From Myxococcota bacterium (GTDB lineage: Bacteria; Myxococcota_A; Polyangia; Polyangiales; Polyangiaceae), in assembly GCA_963169915.1 (NCBI GenBank), contig CAUJEM010000118.1, positions 1 through 57,852 on the forward strand: a DNA stretch of 57,852 nucleotides. Reading direction: 5' to 3'. A model generated the notes under the pieces. It saw only the letters and a program-made list of their open reading frames with translations. It did not search any database and had not been told where the DNA came from. The number at the start of each line of letters is the position of its first letter. Position 1 is the first letter of the stretch. The translations under genes and the position numbers were made by a program. Of the stretch, positions 17,195-25,626 are shown piece by piece.

Positions 17195-19412
17195 GCTCGA
17201 GCCGCTCCGCTCGACGCAGGCTCACTCCCGTCCTGTCGCCTGCGCCACCTGCGGGCACCCCACCGACCCTCTCCGCGCCGTGCAGGTCGCCTACGTGGCG
17301 GAGCGCTTTCGCTATTTCTGCACCGCGGAGTGTCGAGCGCGCTACCAGCACCAGCCGGGCCTGACGCCGCTGCCGCTGCCGCGGCGGCGCCGCCAGCCCA
17401 CCCCGCTCCCACAACTCGCGGCGCCCACCCCGTCTCCGCCCCTCGACCTCGCGGCCCCCACCCGGTCGCTCGACGCGGCGACAGAGCTGGCGCCGAGCGC
17501 CGAGGCCACGAGCGCCGGCCCCGGCGCCGTCCCTGCGGGAGACGTCACCGCGCTGCTCTTGTCCCTGGCCCTGCTCGGCGGCGCCCTCAGCTTGGCGCTG
17601 GGGCTGGTCGGCGCCGGGGACGCGCTCGCGCTGGCGCGCGTCGTCATCGTGATCGTCAGCGCCGGCGCGCTCATCGCGGAGTACGTCATGGGCCGACGGG
17701 AGGCGATCGAGCTCCACCCCGTCGCGCTGCTGTTCGGGCCCACGGCGAGCACCCTCGTCGCGGTGCTCGCCCAGCTCCGGGGCCACCCCAACGCCAGCGG
17801 CGCGCTCGGCTTCGCCGCTACCTTGCTGATGATCACGGCGGGAGCCGTCTGGCTGCTGGCACGCCTGCGCCGCCCGCTCGAGCTCGAGCGGGAGCACCTC
17901 AGCGCGGAGCTGGACGTCCCCGCGCGGCGCGTCCTCGGCGAGGACACGGAGGCGACCAGCGCCGTCGAGCTCCGCTCCGGCGAAGAGATCGTCATCGACG
18001 CGGGGGAGACGGTGCCCGCCGACTGCACGACCACGGCGGGCAGCGCCACCGTCGTCCCTTGGCTCGAGGCCCCCAGCCTCAGTCAGCGCAGCGAAGGCGA
18101 GGCCTTGGTCGCCGGCGCCCGCATCACCGAAGGCCGACTCCGCGCCGTGGTGAGCTGGAGCGGCAGAGACCGCGCCTGGCTGCGCCTCACCCACGACCCA
18201 GCGCGACGCGCGGACGTCCACGCGCAGCTGGCGCGCACCGGACACCTCATCGCCGCCCAAGCGGCGCCCATCGCCGCCATCGTCGCCGGCCTGGCGGCCT
18301 ACGCCACCGGGAGCGACTGGCTGGTGATCGCGCTCGCCGCCTTGGGCGCGCACGTCGCGCTCGCGCAGGCTGGGCTCACCCAGCTCGGGGCGCTGCACGT
18401 CGGGCGCGCCGTGCTCGCGGCGCTTCGACGCGGGATCGTGTTTCGGAGCGCGGCGGCGCTGGATCGCGCGAGCCGCGTGACCGCCGGCGTCTTCATGGCG
18501 CGCGGGACGCTGCTGCTCGGCGAGCCCGAGGTGCTCGCCATCACGCCGTTCGGCGACCACTCCCAAGAAGAGCTCCTCGCGCTGGTCGCAGGCGCCGAGG
18601 GCGGCGCCGCCAGCCCCACGGCCGCTGCGGTGCTCCGCGCCGCCAGGGCTCGTGGGGTGCGCCCGGACGCCGTCCGCAGCCCGACCCAGCACGCTGGGCT
18701 CGGGGTCACCGCCGTCAGCTCGAACGGCGAGCCCCTCGTCGTCGGGAGCCGTGCGCTGATGCTGCGTGAGCGCATCAGCGTCGCCAGCGCCGAAGCCACG
18801 CTCAGCGCCCTGGAGGCCCTGGGCCGCTCCGTGCTGCTCGTCGCGCTCGACGGCCGCCTGCTCGGGGTGCTCGGCCTCCAAGACGGCCTGCGGCCTGGGG
18901 CACGCGCCGCCATCCAGCACCTGCTGGACGTCGGCGTCGAGCCAGTGCTGCTCTCGGGAGACGGTCGGGAGACCTGCGAGGCCATCGGCAACGCGCTCGA
19001 CATCGAGCACATCCGCCCCGAGGTCCTCCCCACCGAGCGCGCGGAGGAGGTCTCCCGGCTCATCGATGGCGGCGCCGTCGTCGCGGTCATCGGGCGCACT
19101 CCTGAAGACGACGCCGTGCTCACCGCCGCGGACGTCCCCATCGCGCTCTCCAGCGCGGGCCTCGGCATCGCCGAGTGGAGCATCCAGCTCGCCTCCGACG
19201 ACGTTCGAGACGCCGCGCTCGCGCTCCGGCTCGCGCGGCGCTGCCGCTCGGAGGTGCGCCTGGCGCTCGGGCTGCATGTCGTCCCCGCCGTGCTCGGCGT
19301 CATCGCTACCGCCTTTGGACTCGGCCCCGCACTGCTGGCGCCGCTGCTGGCCGCCGGAGGCTCCGCCGCCGCGCTCATCCGCTGGCGCGCCATCGAAGAA
19401 GCCGCCACCTGA
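17187..19412 (+). CDS. Catalytically degenerate P1B-type ATPase homologue with TRASH-like metal finger
   Basis: This 741-residue protein has the architecture of heavy-metal P-type ATPases but not the catalytic residues. Residues 19-49 form a metal finger (CATC...FCTAEC) with the C-x22-C-x3-C spacing of TRASH/YHS domains. Then come a Pro-rich linker, several membrane helices, an actuator-like region, more helices and a haloacid-type cytoplasmic domain. The phosphorylation motif DKTGT reads MARGT (Met437 in place of the Asp). The actuator TGE reads SQR (299-301). The GDGxND hinge reads GRTPED (636-641). The intramembrane CPC is absent. The surrounding homology (LSGDGRETCEAIGNALDI, TAADVPIALS) is clear. 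It probably cannot pump, so a metal-sensing or regulatory role is inferred. It overlaps argF by eight bases, and fur follows after 50 bases. Confidence 0.85.
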   Translation: MAELEPLRSTQAHSRPVACATCGHPTDPLRAVQVAYVAERFRYFCTAECRARYQHQPGLTPLPLPRRRRQPTPLPQLAAPTPSPPLDLAAPTRSLDAATELAPSAEATSAGPGAVPAGDVTALLLSLALLGGALSLALGLVGAGDALALARVVIVIVSAGALIAEYVMGRREAIELHPVALLFGPTASTLVAVLAQLRGHPNASGALGFAATLLMITAGAVWLLARLRRPLELEREHLSAELDVPARRVLGEDTEATSAVELRSGEEIVIDAGETVPADCTTTAGSATVVPWLEAPSLSQRSEGEALVAGARITEGRLRAVVSWSGRDRAWLRLTHDPARRADVHAQLARTGHLIAAQAAPIAAIVAGLAAYATGSDWLVIALAALGAHVALAQAGLTQLGALHVGRAVLAALRRGIVFRSAAALDRASRVTAGVFMARGTLLLGEPEVLAITPFGDHSQEELLALVAGAEGGAASPTAAAVLRAARARGVRPDAVRSPTQHAGLGVTAVSSNGEPLVVGSRALMLRERISVASAEATLSALEALGRSVLLVALDGRLLGVLGLQDGLRPGARAAIQHLLDVGVEPVLLSGDGRETCEAIGNALDIEHIRPEVLPTERAEEVSRLIDGGAVVAVIGRTPEDDAVLTAADVPIALSSAGLGIAEWSIQLASDDVRDAALALRLARRCRSEVRLALGLHVVPAVLGVIATAFGLGPALLAPLLAAGGSAAALIRWRAIEEAAT

Positions 19413-19462
19413 GCCGGGATCCGCCGCGGCCAGCGCCCTTGACCTACGCGGCGCGAGGCACG

Positions 19463-19981
19463 ATGGTCAGGGGCGTGAAGTCTGGGAGCCTCACGGGGCA
19501 GCAAACGGTGCGCCTGCCGGACGTCGAGCAGCTACGCAAGTCCTTGACGGACTACATGGCCCAGCGTGGGCTGCGCTCCACCGGTCAGCGCCGCATCATC
19601 ATCGAGAGCTTCTTGAGCTCACCCGGTCATTTGACGCTCGATCAGCTCCTGGTGCAGGTCAAGGCCGTGGACGCGCGCATCGGCTACGCCACCGTGTACC
19701 GCACCATGAAGATGCTGGTAGACAGCGGCATCGTCCACGAGCACCGGTTTGGCGATGGCTTCACGCGCTTCGAGCTGACGGACTCCAACTCACATCATGA
19801 TCACCTCATCTGCGTGAGGTGCGGCAGCATCACGGAGTTCGAAGAGCCGCTCATCGAAGAGCTCCAGCAGCGCATCGCGGCCCGCCACGCCTTCCTCATC
19901 AATGACCACAAGCACGAGCTCTACGGCGTGTGCCAAGGCTGTCAGCGTAAGGCCGCGGTCAAGCCCAAGCGCAAGGGCTGA
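19463..19981 (+). CDS. Fur-family metal-responsive transcription regulator
   Basis: This 172-residue regulator has the winged helix RSTGQRRIIIESFLSS...GYATVYRTMKML, the metal-site stretch HHDHLIC, and two structural CxxC pairs (CVRCG and CQGCQ) that bind zinc. It is probably Fur, but Zur or PerR cannot be excluded. The ATG at 19463 is used here. A GTG at 19475 with AGGGG just upstream is a good alternative. It lies 50 bases after the pseudo-P-type ATPase on the same strand and converges on the SDR gene three bases away. Its proximity to a metal-finger protein is suggestive, not proof of a shared function. Confidence 0.9.
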   Translation: MVRGVKSGSLTGQQTVRLPDVEQLRKSLTDYMAQRGLRSTGQRRIIIESFLSSPGHLTLDQLLVQVKAVDARIGYATVYRTMKMLVDSGIVHEHRFGDGFTRFELTDSNSHHDHLICVRCGSITEFEEPLIEELQQRIAARHAFLINDHKHELYGVCQGCQRKAAVKPKRKG

Positions 19982-19984
19982 GGC

Positions 19985-20806
19985 TCAGACGAAGCGGCGC
20001 CAGTTCTTCTCGATCAGCCGCTGGGTGAGGCTGGGCACGGCGCGCTTGAGAGCGTCGATGGCCACGGCCTCCGCCGTGATCACCACGCGGGCCGAGTCGC
20101 GCTCGACCCCCCGCACGATCTGCGCGGCGGCGCGCTCGGGCGGCATCATTTTCTTGAAGAACGCGGTGGCGCGGCTGCGGAGCGCCTCTCCGTCCGCCAT
20201 GGGGTAGCGCGTGGCCGCGGCGATGTTGGTGGCCACGCCGCCAGGGTGCACCGTGGTGACGCCCACGCCGGACCCGGCCAGCTCCGCCCTCAAGGTCTCC
20301 GTGAAGCCGCGCACCGCGAACTTACTGGAGCAGTACGCCGACTGCAGGGGCACCCCGATGAGCCCGAAGAGGCTGCTCAAGTTCACGATCTGAGCGGCCC
20401 CGGAGCGCTCCGCTGCCGCGCGTAGGTGGGGGAGAAAGGCCTTACAGCCGTACACCACCCCCCAGAAATTGATGCTCATCAGCCACTCGAAATCCTCCAG
20501 CTCCAGCTCGGCGAAGGGGGCGCTGACGCTGACGCCCGCGTTGTTGATGAGGACGTGCGCCTCCCCATGCTGGGCGATCACCTCCTCCGCGAAGGCCTCC
20601 ACCGCAGCGCGCCGAGCGACGTCCACCACATGGAGGCTCACCCGGTCGCTGGCGAGGCCGAGCTGCTGCTGCGTGGCTTCGAGCCCCGCGGCGTTGAGAT
20701 CCGCGAGCGCCAGCCGCGCGCCGCGCTGGGCCAGGGTGACCGCCAACGCCCGCCCGATGCCGCTGCCTGCGCCGGTGACGACGGCGACCTTGTCCCTGAG
20801 CTTCAT
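19985..20806 (-). CDS. Short-chain dehydrogenase/reductase
   Basis: This 273-residue NAD(P)-dependent oxidoreductase is a classical SDR. It has the dinucleotide motif TGAGSGIG (residues 11-18), NNAG, catalytic Ser in VNLSS, and YxxxK as Tyr158/Lys162 (SAYCSSK). The PGGVATNI segment and the extended C-terminus resemble SDRs acting on lipids or fatty alcohols, but the substrate is not known. It begins two bases after the stop of an unknown 139-residue gene, so they form an operon. Confidence 0.9.
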   Translation of the reverse strand: MKLRDKVAVVTGAGSGIGRALAVTLAQRGARLALADLNAAGLEATQQQLGLASDRVSLHVVDVARRAAVEAFAEEVIAQHGEAHVLINNAGVSVSAPFAELELEDFEWLMSINFWGVVYGCKAFLPHLRAAAERSGAAQIVNLSSLFGLIGVPLQSAYCSSKFAVRGFTETLRAELAGSGVGVTTVHPGGVATNIAAATRYPMADGEALRSRATAFFKKMMPPERAAAQIVRGVERDSARVVITAEAVAIDALKRAVPSLTQRLIEKNWRRFV

Positions 20807-20808
20807 CG

Positions 20809-21228
20809 TTACTCCAAAGCGTTGAAGGTGTCCCGCAGCCGGTACTCGGCGCGCACGGCGGTGGCGCCCAGCAGCCCCACCCTGAGCGAGATGGTGACCT
20901 CGTCACCCCAGGGCCACCACAACGCGTAGGCCGTGAGGCCGCCCTGCGCGTCCGCGCTGAAGATGAGCTGATCGGGCCGGATCCCTCCGGAGGCCGTCGC
21001 GAGCTCCTGCAGCTCTTGGCTCGCGCGGCCGAGGTTGCGCTGAGACCACTCTCGCGGGAACGCCAAGGCGATGGCGGCCCTCGCCTCGGAGACCAGGTCC
21101 ACGCCAAACGACGAGGCGACGCAGCTCAGGCGTGAGTCCCACGTCCAGCCACGCTTGGGCCACGCCTTACGAAACGACCCCAGCGACCCAAACAACCGGT
21201 CTCCGTCTTGGCTCGTGCCCATCGACAT
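20809..21228 (-). CDS. Unknown 139-residue protein upstream of the SDR
   Basis: The family is not recognised. The chain (MSMGTSQDGDRLFGSLGS...) has no signal peptide or membrane helix. It has an alpha-helical centre and a C-terminal part with Trp-rich YALWWPWGDEVTISLRVG that reads as beta strands, ending two bases before the SDR start. The ATG at 21228 was chosen; an ATG at 21222 or a GTG at 21237 are also possible. Codon use and tight spacing support a real gene. Confidence 0.6.
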   Translation of the reverse strand: MSMGTSQDGDRLFGSLGSFRKAWPKRGWTWDSRLSCVASSFGVDLVSEARAAIALAFPREWSQRNLGRASQELQELATASGGIRPDQLIFSADAQGGLTAYALWWPWGDEVTISLRVGLLGATAVRAEYRLRDTFNALE

Positions 21229-21270
21229 CAGCGGCACGTATAACGTAGATCCGGCCCGCCGGTCACTGGT

Positions 21271-22695
21271 TTACGGGGCGCTGCTGCGGGCGGGCACCGG
21301 AGGCGCCCGCTCCCCCAAGGGGTCGGCGGGGAGCGCCTGGAGCGGCGGCTCCGGGGCGGCGGGATCGTAGTCGGGGCGCAGGAGCCTCCCCAGCTCGAAG
21401 GGGATGAAGCGCCCGAGGAGGTGCGGCGCCTCGCTGACCCAGAGGACACGACGCTCCGTGTCCATCACCACGCCGTGCGTCGCGATCAGCGCGTCGATCG
21501 CGCGACGGTCCCCGAGGGGCAGCTCCACGCCGCCGACCCCGCGACGATCCCTCAGCAGGCGCACGGCGTCCGCCGCGCCCACCCGCTCCGGGAGCTCCGC
21601 GAGCAGCTCTTCGCCGCGCGCGCGCCGCTCGAGGGTGCTGGTCGTGGCGAGGACGCGCCGGTTGCGCGCGTCCTCGGCCAGCGCCCCCTCCAAGTGATTG
21701 GTGACCACGGCAGCGGCTGGCAAGCGACGGACGGTCGCGGCGCTCCCCGGGGAGCGCTCGACCACCACCGCCGCGCCGCTCGCGTCGGCCAAGACGACGA
21801 GGTGCGTGACCAGCGGCGCGCGCGCGTCCAGGAGCGCCACGGCCTGCTCCACCGTGCTGGCCTCCTCCAGCACGCGCCGCAGGGCGTGCACCACGGGCTC
21901 ACCGACGGCGCGCGGCTCCCCGGCGCGGGCACCATGGACCACCGCCGCGAGCCCCGCCTCGTTCATCCCGCTGACGACCCCGACCAGCCCCGGCCACGCC
22001 ACCGAGGCGAAGGCCAGACGCCCGGCGGGGCGCACCAGGAAGACCACCTTCTCTTCGTCGAAGATCGGATCCGCCTCGAAGTCGAAGGCGCGCGCGAGCA
22101 GGGCCCCTCCTCCCTCCTTCCGTGACGGCCCCACGACGAAGGTCGTGCAGCCGATGAGCGGCGAGTGCTCGAAGCCGAGCGCGATGTCATAGAGCGCGTT
22201 GAGGACCACGAAGCGCTGGTACGCCTCCAGCTGCGCCGCGAAGGGATCGGGCTGGAAGGCCGCCGCCCCCGCGGCGATCTCCCGCAGGCGCGCCTCGTCC
22301 AGCGAGTGGATCAAGCCGCGGTAGCGCCACTTGGCGACGTCCATCAGCAGCAGCCGCGCCGGTGACAGCGGCACCAAGCGCTCGAACAAGGACCAGACGG
22401 CGCCCTCGGTGCGGCGCATCGGCTCGGCGAGCAGGCGCGTGTGAGCCCAGCCAATCTGCTCGGGTGTCCCCACCAGGCCCACCTCACGCAGCGCTCCGCG
22501 GCGCCTCGACCACGCCGCGCCGAGCCGCTGCACCTCGCCCTGCCAGCGCGGCTCATGGCGCTCGACGGACGCCAGGGCGTCCGGGGGCGCCGGCCAGCGC
22601 GTCAGGCGCTCGACGCCCAGGTGCAGCGCCCAAGGAGCGGCCGCCAGCGCCACGAGGGCCAGCAGCCACCGGCGTACGCGTCGTGAGCCGCCCAT
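21271..22695 (-). CDS. Membrane-anchored C45-type Ntn-hydrolase/acyltransferase
   Basis: This 474-residue protein has one N-terminal membrane helix (WLLALVALAAAPWALHLGVERL) and then a domain like peptidase family C45, whose founding member is isopenicillin N acyltransferase. The likely nucleophile is Cys183 in IGCTTFVVGPS, followed by GGGALLARAFDFE, which matches the family pattern GC(S/T)SF...R(N/F)DF. Later blocks such as GVVSGMNEAGLAAVVHGA also fit. Family members self-cleave before the Cys and act on amide bonds. The substrate here is unknown. The gene follows a glycosyltransferase by three bases, so the pair may build or trim a lipid or glycolipid (inference). Confidence 0.78.
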   Translation of the reverse strand: MGGSRRVRRWLLALVALAAAPWALHLGVERLTRWPAPPDALASVERHEPRWQGEVQRLGAAWSRRRGALREVGLVGTPEQIGWAHTRLLAEPMRRTEGAVWSLFERLVPLSPARLLLMDVAKWRYRGLIHSLDEARLREIAAGAAAFQPDPFAAQLEAYQRFVVLNALYDIALGFEHSPLIGCTTFVVGPSRKEGGGALLARAFDFEADPIFDEEKVVFLVRPAGRLAFASVAWPGLVGVVSGMNEAGLAAVVHGARAGEPRAVGEPVVHALRRVLEEASTVEQAVALLDARAPLVTHLVVLADASGAAVVVERSPGSAATVRRLPAAAVVTNHLEGALAEDARNRRVLATTSTLERRARGEELLAELPERVGAADAVRLLRDRRGVGGVELPLGDRRAIDALIATHGVVMDTERRVLWVSEAPHLLGRFIPFELGRLLRPDYDPAAPEPPLQALPADPLGERAPPVPARSSAP

Positions 22696-22698
22696 CGG

Positions 22699-23397
22699 TC
22701 AAGCGCGCGACGTCGTCGCGATGACGTACAACACGCGGGCGACGATCCGTGCGGGATCTCGCACCGAGTGGAAGTGACTGACGCGCAGCGGCGCTGGGGG
22801 ATAGAGGACCGTGGCGTCCACCTCCACGATGGGCCACCGGAGCCGCGCCGCCCGCAGCACGAGCTCCGACTCGTACGCGTAGCGCGCCCCGAGCTCCCCG
22901 AGGGAGAGGCAGCGCTGGAGCGGCAGGCGGCGGAGCCCACACTGGGTGTCCCGCAGCGGCCGCCCCGCGAAGAGCGAGAGCGCGCGGTTGGAGAAGGCGT
23001 TGGACCAGACGTTGGGCCGGGGTGCGCCGGCGGCCCGCAGATCGCGGACGGCGAGCACCAGGGCGTGCTCGGGAGCCGGATGGAGCGCCAGCCGGAGCAC
23101 CTCCTCCGGGGGATGCTGCCCGTCCGCGTCGAGCGTCACGGCGACGCCGTAGCCCAGGTCGAGCGCGCGCCTGAAGCCGGCCCTGAGCGCCGCCCCCTTG
23201 CCTGCGTTGCGCGGCAGGCGCACGAGCACGGCGCCTGCGCGCGAGGCCCGCGCGGCCGTGTCGTCCGTCGAGCCGTCGTCCACCACGATGATCTCCAAGG
23301 CGACGCCAGCGGCTTCGGCGGCGTGCCGGAGCCCCCCGAGGACGCCTTCGATGGTCCCGGCCGCCTGATACGCGGGGATGATGGCCACGCTGCGCAT
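22699..23397 (-). CDS. Family 2 glycosyltransferase (polyprenyl-phosphate type)
   Basis: This 232-residue GT-A enzyme resembles dolichyl- or polyprenyl-phosphate sugar transferases. It starts with AIIPAYQAAGTIEGVLGGL, then VVDDGSTDDT, RNAGKGAALRAGFRRAL and the metal motif DADGQHPPEE. There is no C-terminal membrane domain. The ATG at 23397 starts the conserved region, and TATGAT lies 9 bases upstream. The C45 hydrolase follows three bases downstream. Confidence 0.85.
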   Translation of the reverse strand: MRSVAIIPAYQAAGTIEGVLGGLRHAAEAAGVALEIIVVDDGSTDDTAARASRAGAVLVRLPRNAGKGAALRAGFRRALDLGYGVAVTLDADGQHPPEEVLRLALHPAPEHALVLAVRDLRAAGAPRPNVWSNAFSNRALSLFAGRPLRDTQCGLRRLPLQRCLSLGELGARYAYESELVLRAARLRWPIVEVDATVLYPPAPLRVSHFHSVRDPARIVARVLYVIATTSRA

Positions 23398-23406
23398 GAG
23401 CCCGGC

Positions 23407-23412
23407 ATCATA
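23407..23412 (-). promoter_or_regulatory. TATGAT -10-like box before the GT2 gene
   Basis: On the minus strand TATGAT ends 9 bases before the ATG at 23397, with no ribosome site between. It faces the divergent TAACAC box of the cyclo-ligase gene. Confidence 0.4.
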
Positions 23413-23444
23413 CACGGGGCTTGGCGTCGCGGCGCGCGGCGAGC

Positions 23445-23450
23445 TAACAC
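23445..23450 (+). promoter_or_regulatory. TAACAC box before the cyclo-ligase gene
   Basis: GCTAACAC ends 7 bases before the GTG start at 23458. It resembles the TAAGAC boxes at 27658 and 37520. Weak on its own. Confidence 0.25.
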
Positions 23451-23457
23451 GCCGAGC

Positions 23458-24093
23458 GTGCTCCTCCAACTCGACGCCGCCGCCCGGGACTCGCTGGTCG
23501 CTCAGGCCAAGCGCCACCTCCGCCAGCGCATGCAAGGACTCCGCAGCGCCACGCCGGCCGCCGCGCTCGCGCAGCGCAACGAGGCGCTCGTCGCGCGGCT
23601 GAGCGCGCTGCCGCTCTTTCGCGCGGCCAAGAGCGTGGCCCTCTTCGCCTCCGTCGCCAGCAAGCAGGAGCCGGCCATGGCCCCCGTGGACACGCTGGCG
23701 CGCGCCGCGGGCAAGGCCGTGTACTACCCGTTCATGGATCCCACCGAGGGAGGCTTCCGCACCGGCTTCCGCCTCAGCCACTCCAGCGCGGAGCTGGCGC
23801 CCCGGGGACGCGGCTTCCCGGAGCCCCCCAAGGACGCTCCGGAGGCGAGCCGCGGTGACGTCGAGCTCGTCCTCGTCCCGGCGCTCGCCGCCACGCCGGA
23901 GGGGCACCGGCTCGGCTATGGCGCGGGCTGGTACGACGTCACCTTACCGGATCTCTGCCCACCGGCTACGGCGTTGATGGTCGTCTTCGACTTTCAGGTG
24001 CTTGGTGAGCTGCCCCAGACGGAGCGAGATTTCCGCTGTGACGGCGTCCTGACGGACGCGCGGGGCTTCGGCCTCGCCGCCACCACTCCGTGA
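23458..24093 (+). CDS. 5-formyltetrahydrofolate cyclo-ligase
   Basis: This 211-residue enzyme closes 5-formyl-THF to 5,10-methenyl-THF using ATP. The diagnostic GHRLGYGAGWYDVTL motif is present, with the N-terminal helix pattern LVAQAKRHLRQRMQGL and RTGFRLSH-type central strands. The start is GTG at 23458, because the open frame upstream lies antisense to the GT2 gene and has no protein character. It converges on a small membrane-protein gene six bases away. Confidence 0.9.
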   Translation: MLLQLDAAARDSLVAQAKRHLRQRMQGLRSATPAAALAQRNEALVARLSALPLFRAAKSVALFASVASKQEPAMAPVDTLARAAGKAVYYPFMDPTEGGFRTGFRLSHSSAELAPRGRGFPEPPKDAPEASRGDVELVLVPALAATPEGHRLGYGAGWYDVTLPDLCPPATALMVVFDFQVLGELPQTERDFRCDGVLTDARGFGLAATTP

Positions 24094-24099
24094 GCAAGC

Positions 24100-24507
24100 T
24101 CACCCCAGGCGCCGCGCGCTCACGCCGCCGAGATAGGCCAGCACGAGCGCCGGCGGCACGACCATCGAGCCATAGGGCAGGGTGCTCGGCTCGAGCGCCA
24201 CGAAGAGGCCCCACACCGCCAGCGCCCCGAGCACGGCCGAGATGAACGGCTCCCGCGCGCCCACCCGCGCGCGGGCACGCTGTAAGAGAAACGTCGCGCC
24301 GAAGCAGCCAAGCCCCGCCGCTCCCACGAGCAGCGCCGCGGCGCGCGCCAGCATGGGCCGCTCGGTGCTGGCGCGGAGAAAATCCACCCCACAGCGCGGG
24401 GCGAGCAGGAGCGCGAGCGTGAGCGCTCCGAGCACCGCGCCGACGACGACCAAGACGCCCCCCAAGGTCCACGCCACGCTGAGCGGAGGGCGCACGTCGG
24501 ACTCCAC
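24100..24507 (-). CDS. Small four-helix membrane protein, unknown
   Basis: This 135-residue protein has four predicted membrane helices (about residues 12-36, 55-75, 86-104 and 110-130) and no recognised motif. It begins five bases after the stop of the outer-membrane protein gene upstream, so the two are probably co-transcribed. Confidence 0.6.
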   Translation of the reverse strand: MESDVRPPLSVAWTLGGVLVVVGAVLGALTLALLLAPRCGVDFLRASTERPMLARAAALLVGAAGLGCFGATFLLQRARARVGAREPFISAVLGALAVWGLFVALEPSTLPYGSMVVPPALVLAYLGGVSARRLG

Positions 24508-24512
24508 GGTGC

Positions 24513-25340
24513 TCAGAAGTGCAGCCCAACGACGCCCATCGCGCTGAGCGCGCCGCCGACGCTGGAGCCGTCACGCGCGTAGATCGCTTGCTCCTGGGGT
24601 AGGCTTCCCTGCTTCGGCTGGACTCCCTCGCGCGACAGCCCCAGCAGCTCCCCAGAGACGACCGCCCCGAGCGAGAAGGTGTTCGACAGGTAGACGTCCA
24701 CGCCCAGGCCCGCGCGCAGATCATACCCTCCCGCGGAGACGTCACCCGCCGAGAGCCCCTCGCTCAGCTTCGCGCCATCGAAGGCGCCGAGCTTGGCGTA
24801 GCCGGCGCCCACGGTGAAGTAGGGCTCCACCGCGCCCAGCGGGATCCGCAACCCCAGCTCGGCGCCCAAGGTCCAGAGCTGGTAGTCGGCAAAATCCATC
24901 AGCCTGAAGCGGCCGCCCAGCGTGAGAAACACGAGCCGCACGCCCACACCAGCCCCGTAGGTCGGCCCCACGCCGCTCGTGGCGACGAGTCGCGCGTCGA
25001 CGAGCTGATGGCTCTCGAAGGTCTGCAGCCCGAGGTAGGTGACCCCTGCTTCCCCGTTGAGATAGAGGAACTCCAGCCCGCGCCCGGAGTCCTCACGATC
25101 CGCCTCGGCCAGCCGCGCCGAGGTCTGCTGATCCCCTGCGGTGGGCTGCTCTTCGAGCGGCGCCGGGGGAGCCAAGCCCCCAGCGCTGAGTCCGGGGCCC
25201 TGTCCGCCGGAAGCGGGCGGCCCGTAGGGCGACGGCGGCTGACCGTAGGGCGACGGCGAAGCCCCGTACTGAGCCCACGCGTTGCCTGCGCTCACGCAGA
25301 GGAGCGCCAGCGCGCCACCGAGGATGTCACCTAGCTTCAT
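24513..25340 (-). CDS. Exported outer-membrane beta-barrel protein
   Basis: This 275-residue protein has a signal peptide (MKLGDILGGALALLCVSAGNAWA) starting at ATG 25340 with GAGG upstream. A low-complexity segment with repeated SPYGQPP/SPYGPP follows. Then come barrel-like strands (GLEFLYLNGEAGVTYLGLQ, TYGAGVGVRLVFLTLGGRFR, PYFTVGAGYAKLG). It resembles the small barrel proteins common in this lineage, and no function can be named. The small membrane protein follows after five bases. Confidence 0.68.
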   Translation of the reverse strand: MKLGDILGGALALLCVSAGNAWAQYGASPSPYGQPPSPYGPPASGGQGPGLSAGGLAPPAPLEEQPTAGDQQTSARLAEADREDSGRGLEFLYLNGEAGVTYLGLQTFESHQLVDARLVATSGVGPTYGAGVGVRLVFLTLGGRFRLMDFADYQLWTLGAELGLRIPLGAVEPYFTVGAGYAKLGAFDGAKLSEGLSAGDVSAGGYDLRAGLGVDVYLSNTFSLGAVVSGELLGLSREGVQPKQGSLPQEQAIYARDGSSVGGALSAMGVVGLHF

Positions 25341-25626
25341 CGGCCTCAGCGTACCACTGGCGCTCCACCCGAGCGACGGTCCGCTTCGAGCGCTGCCGCC
25401 GGTGCGTCCGCGACCTCCTCGGGCGCTGGCCCGCGCGGGGCTCAGACCTGAGGGGCCGCCGCGGCCAGCGTCTCCTCCCTGGTCCACGGCGTGTGCCCTC
25501 GTTGCCCCACGCTCCCGCGCATGCTCCATTGGCGTGCCCCTCGCGGGACCGCGCGGGCGCGCGTCACCGGGTCGCGCCCCGCTCCGGCCGCTCCGCGGCT
25601 AGCCCCCACCTCGTCGAGCCCCTCGC

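Noticed and set aside
16992..19277. A 761-codon open frame on the minus strand opposite argF and the P-type ATPase homologue.
   Set aside because: It is a shadow of GC-rich codons. The plus-strand frame has clear homology, and the antisense product is Arg/Gly/Glu-rich with no motif.
25341..25626. Possible small gene or RNA in the 286 bases before exonuclease III.
   Set aside because: No frame with a signal, motif or ribosome site, and no convincing structure was seen.
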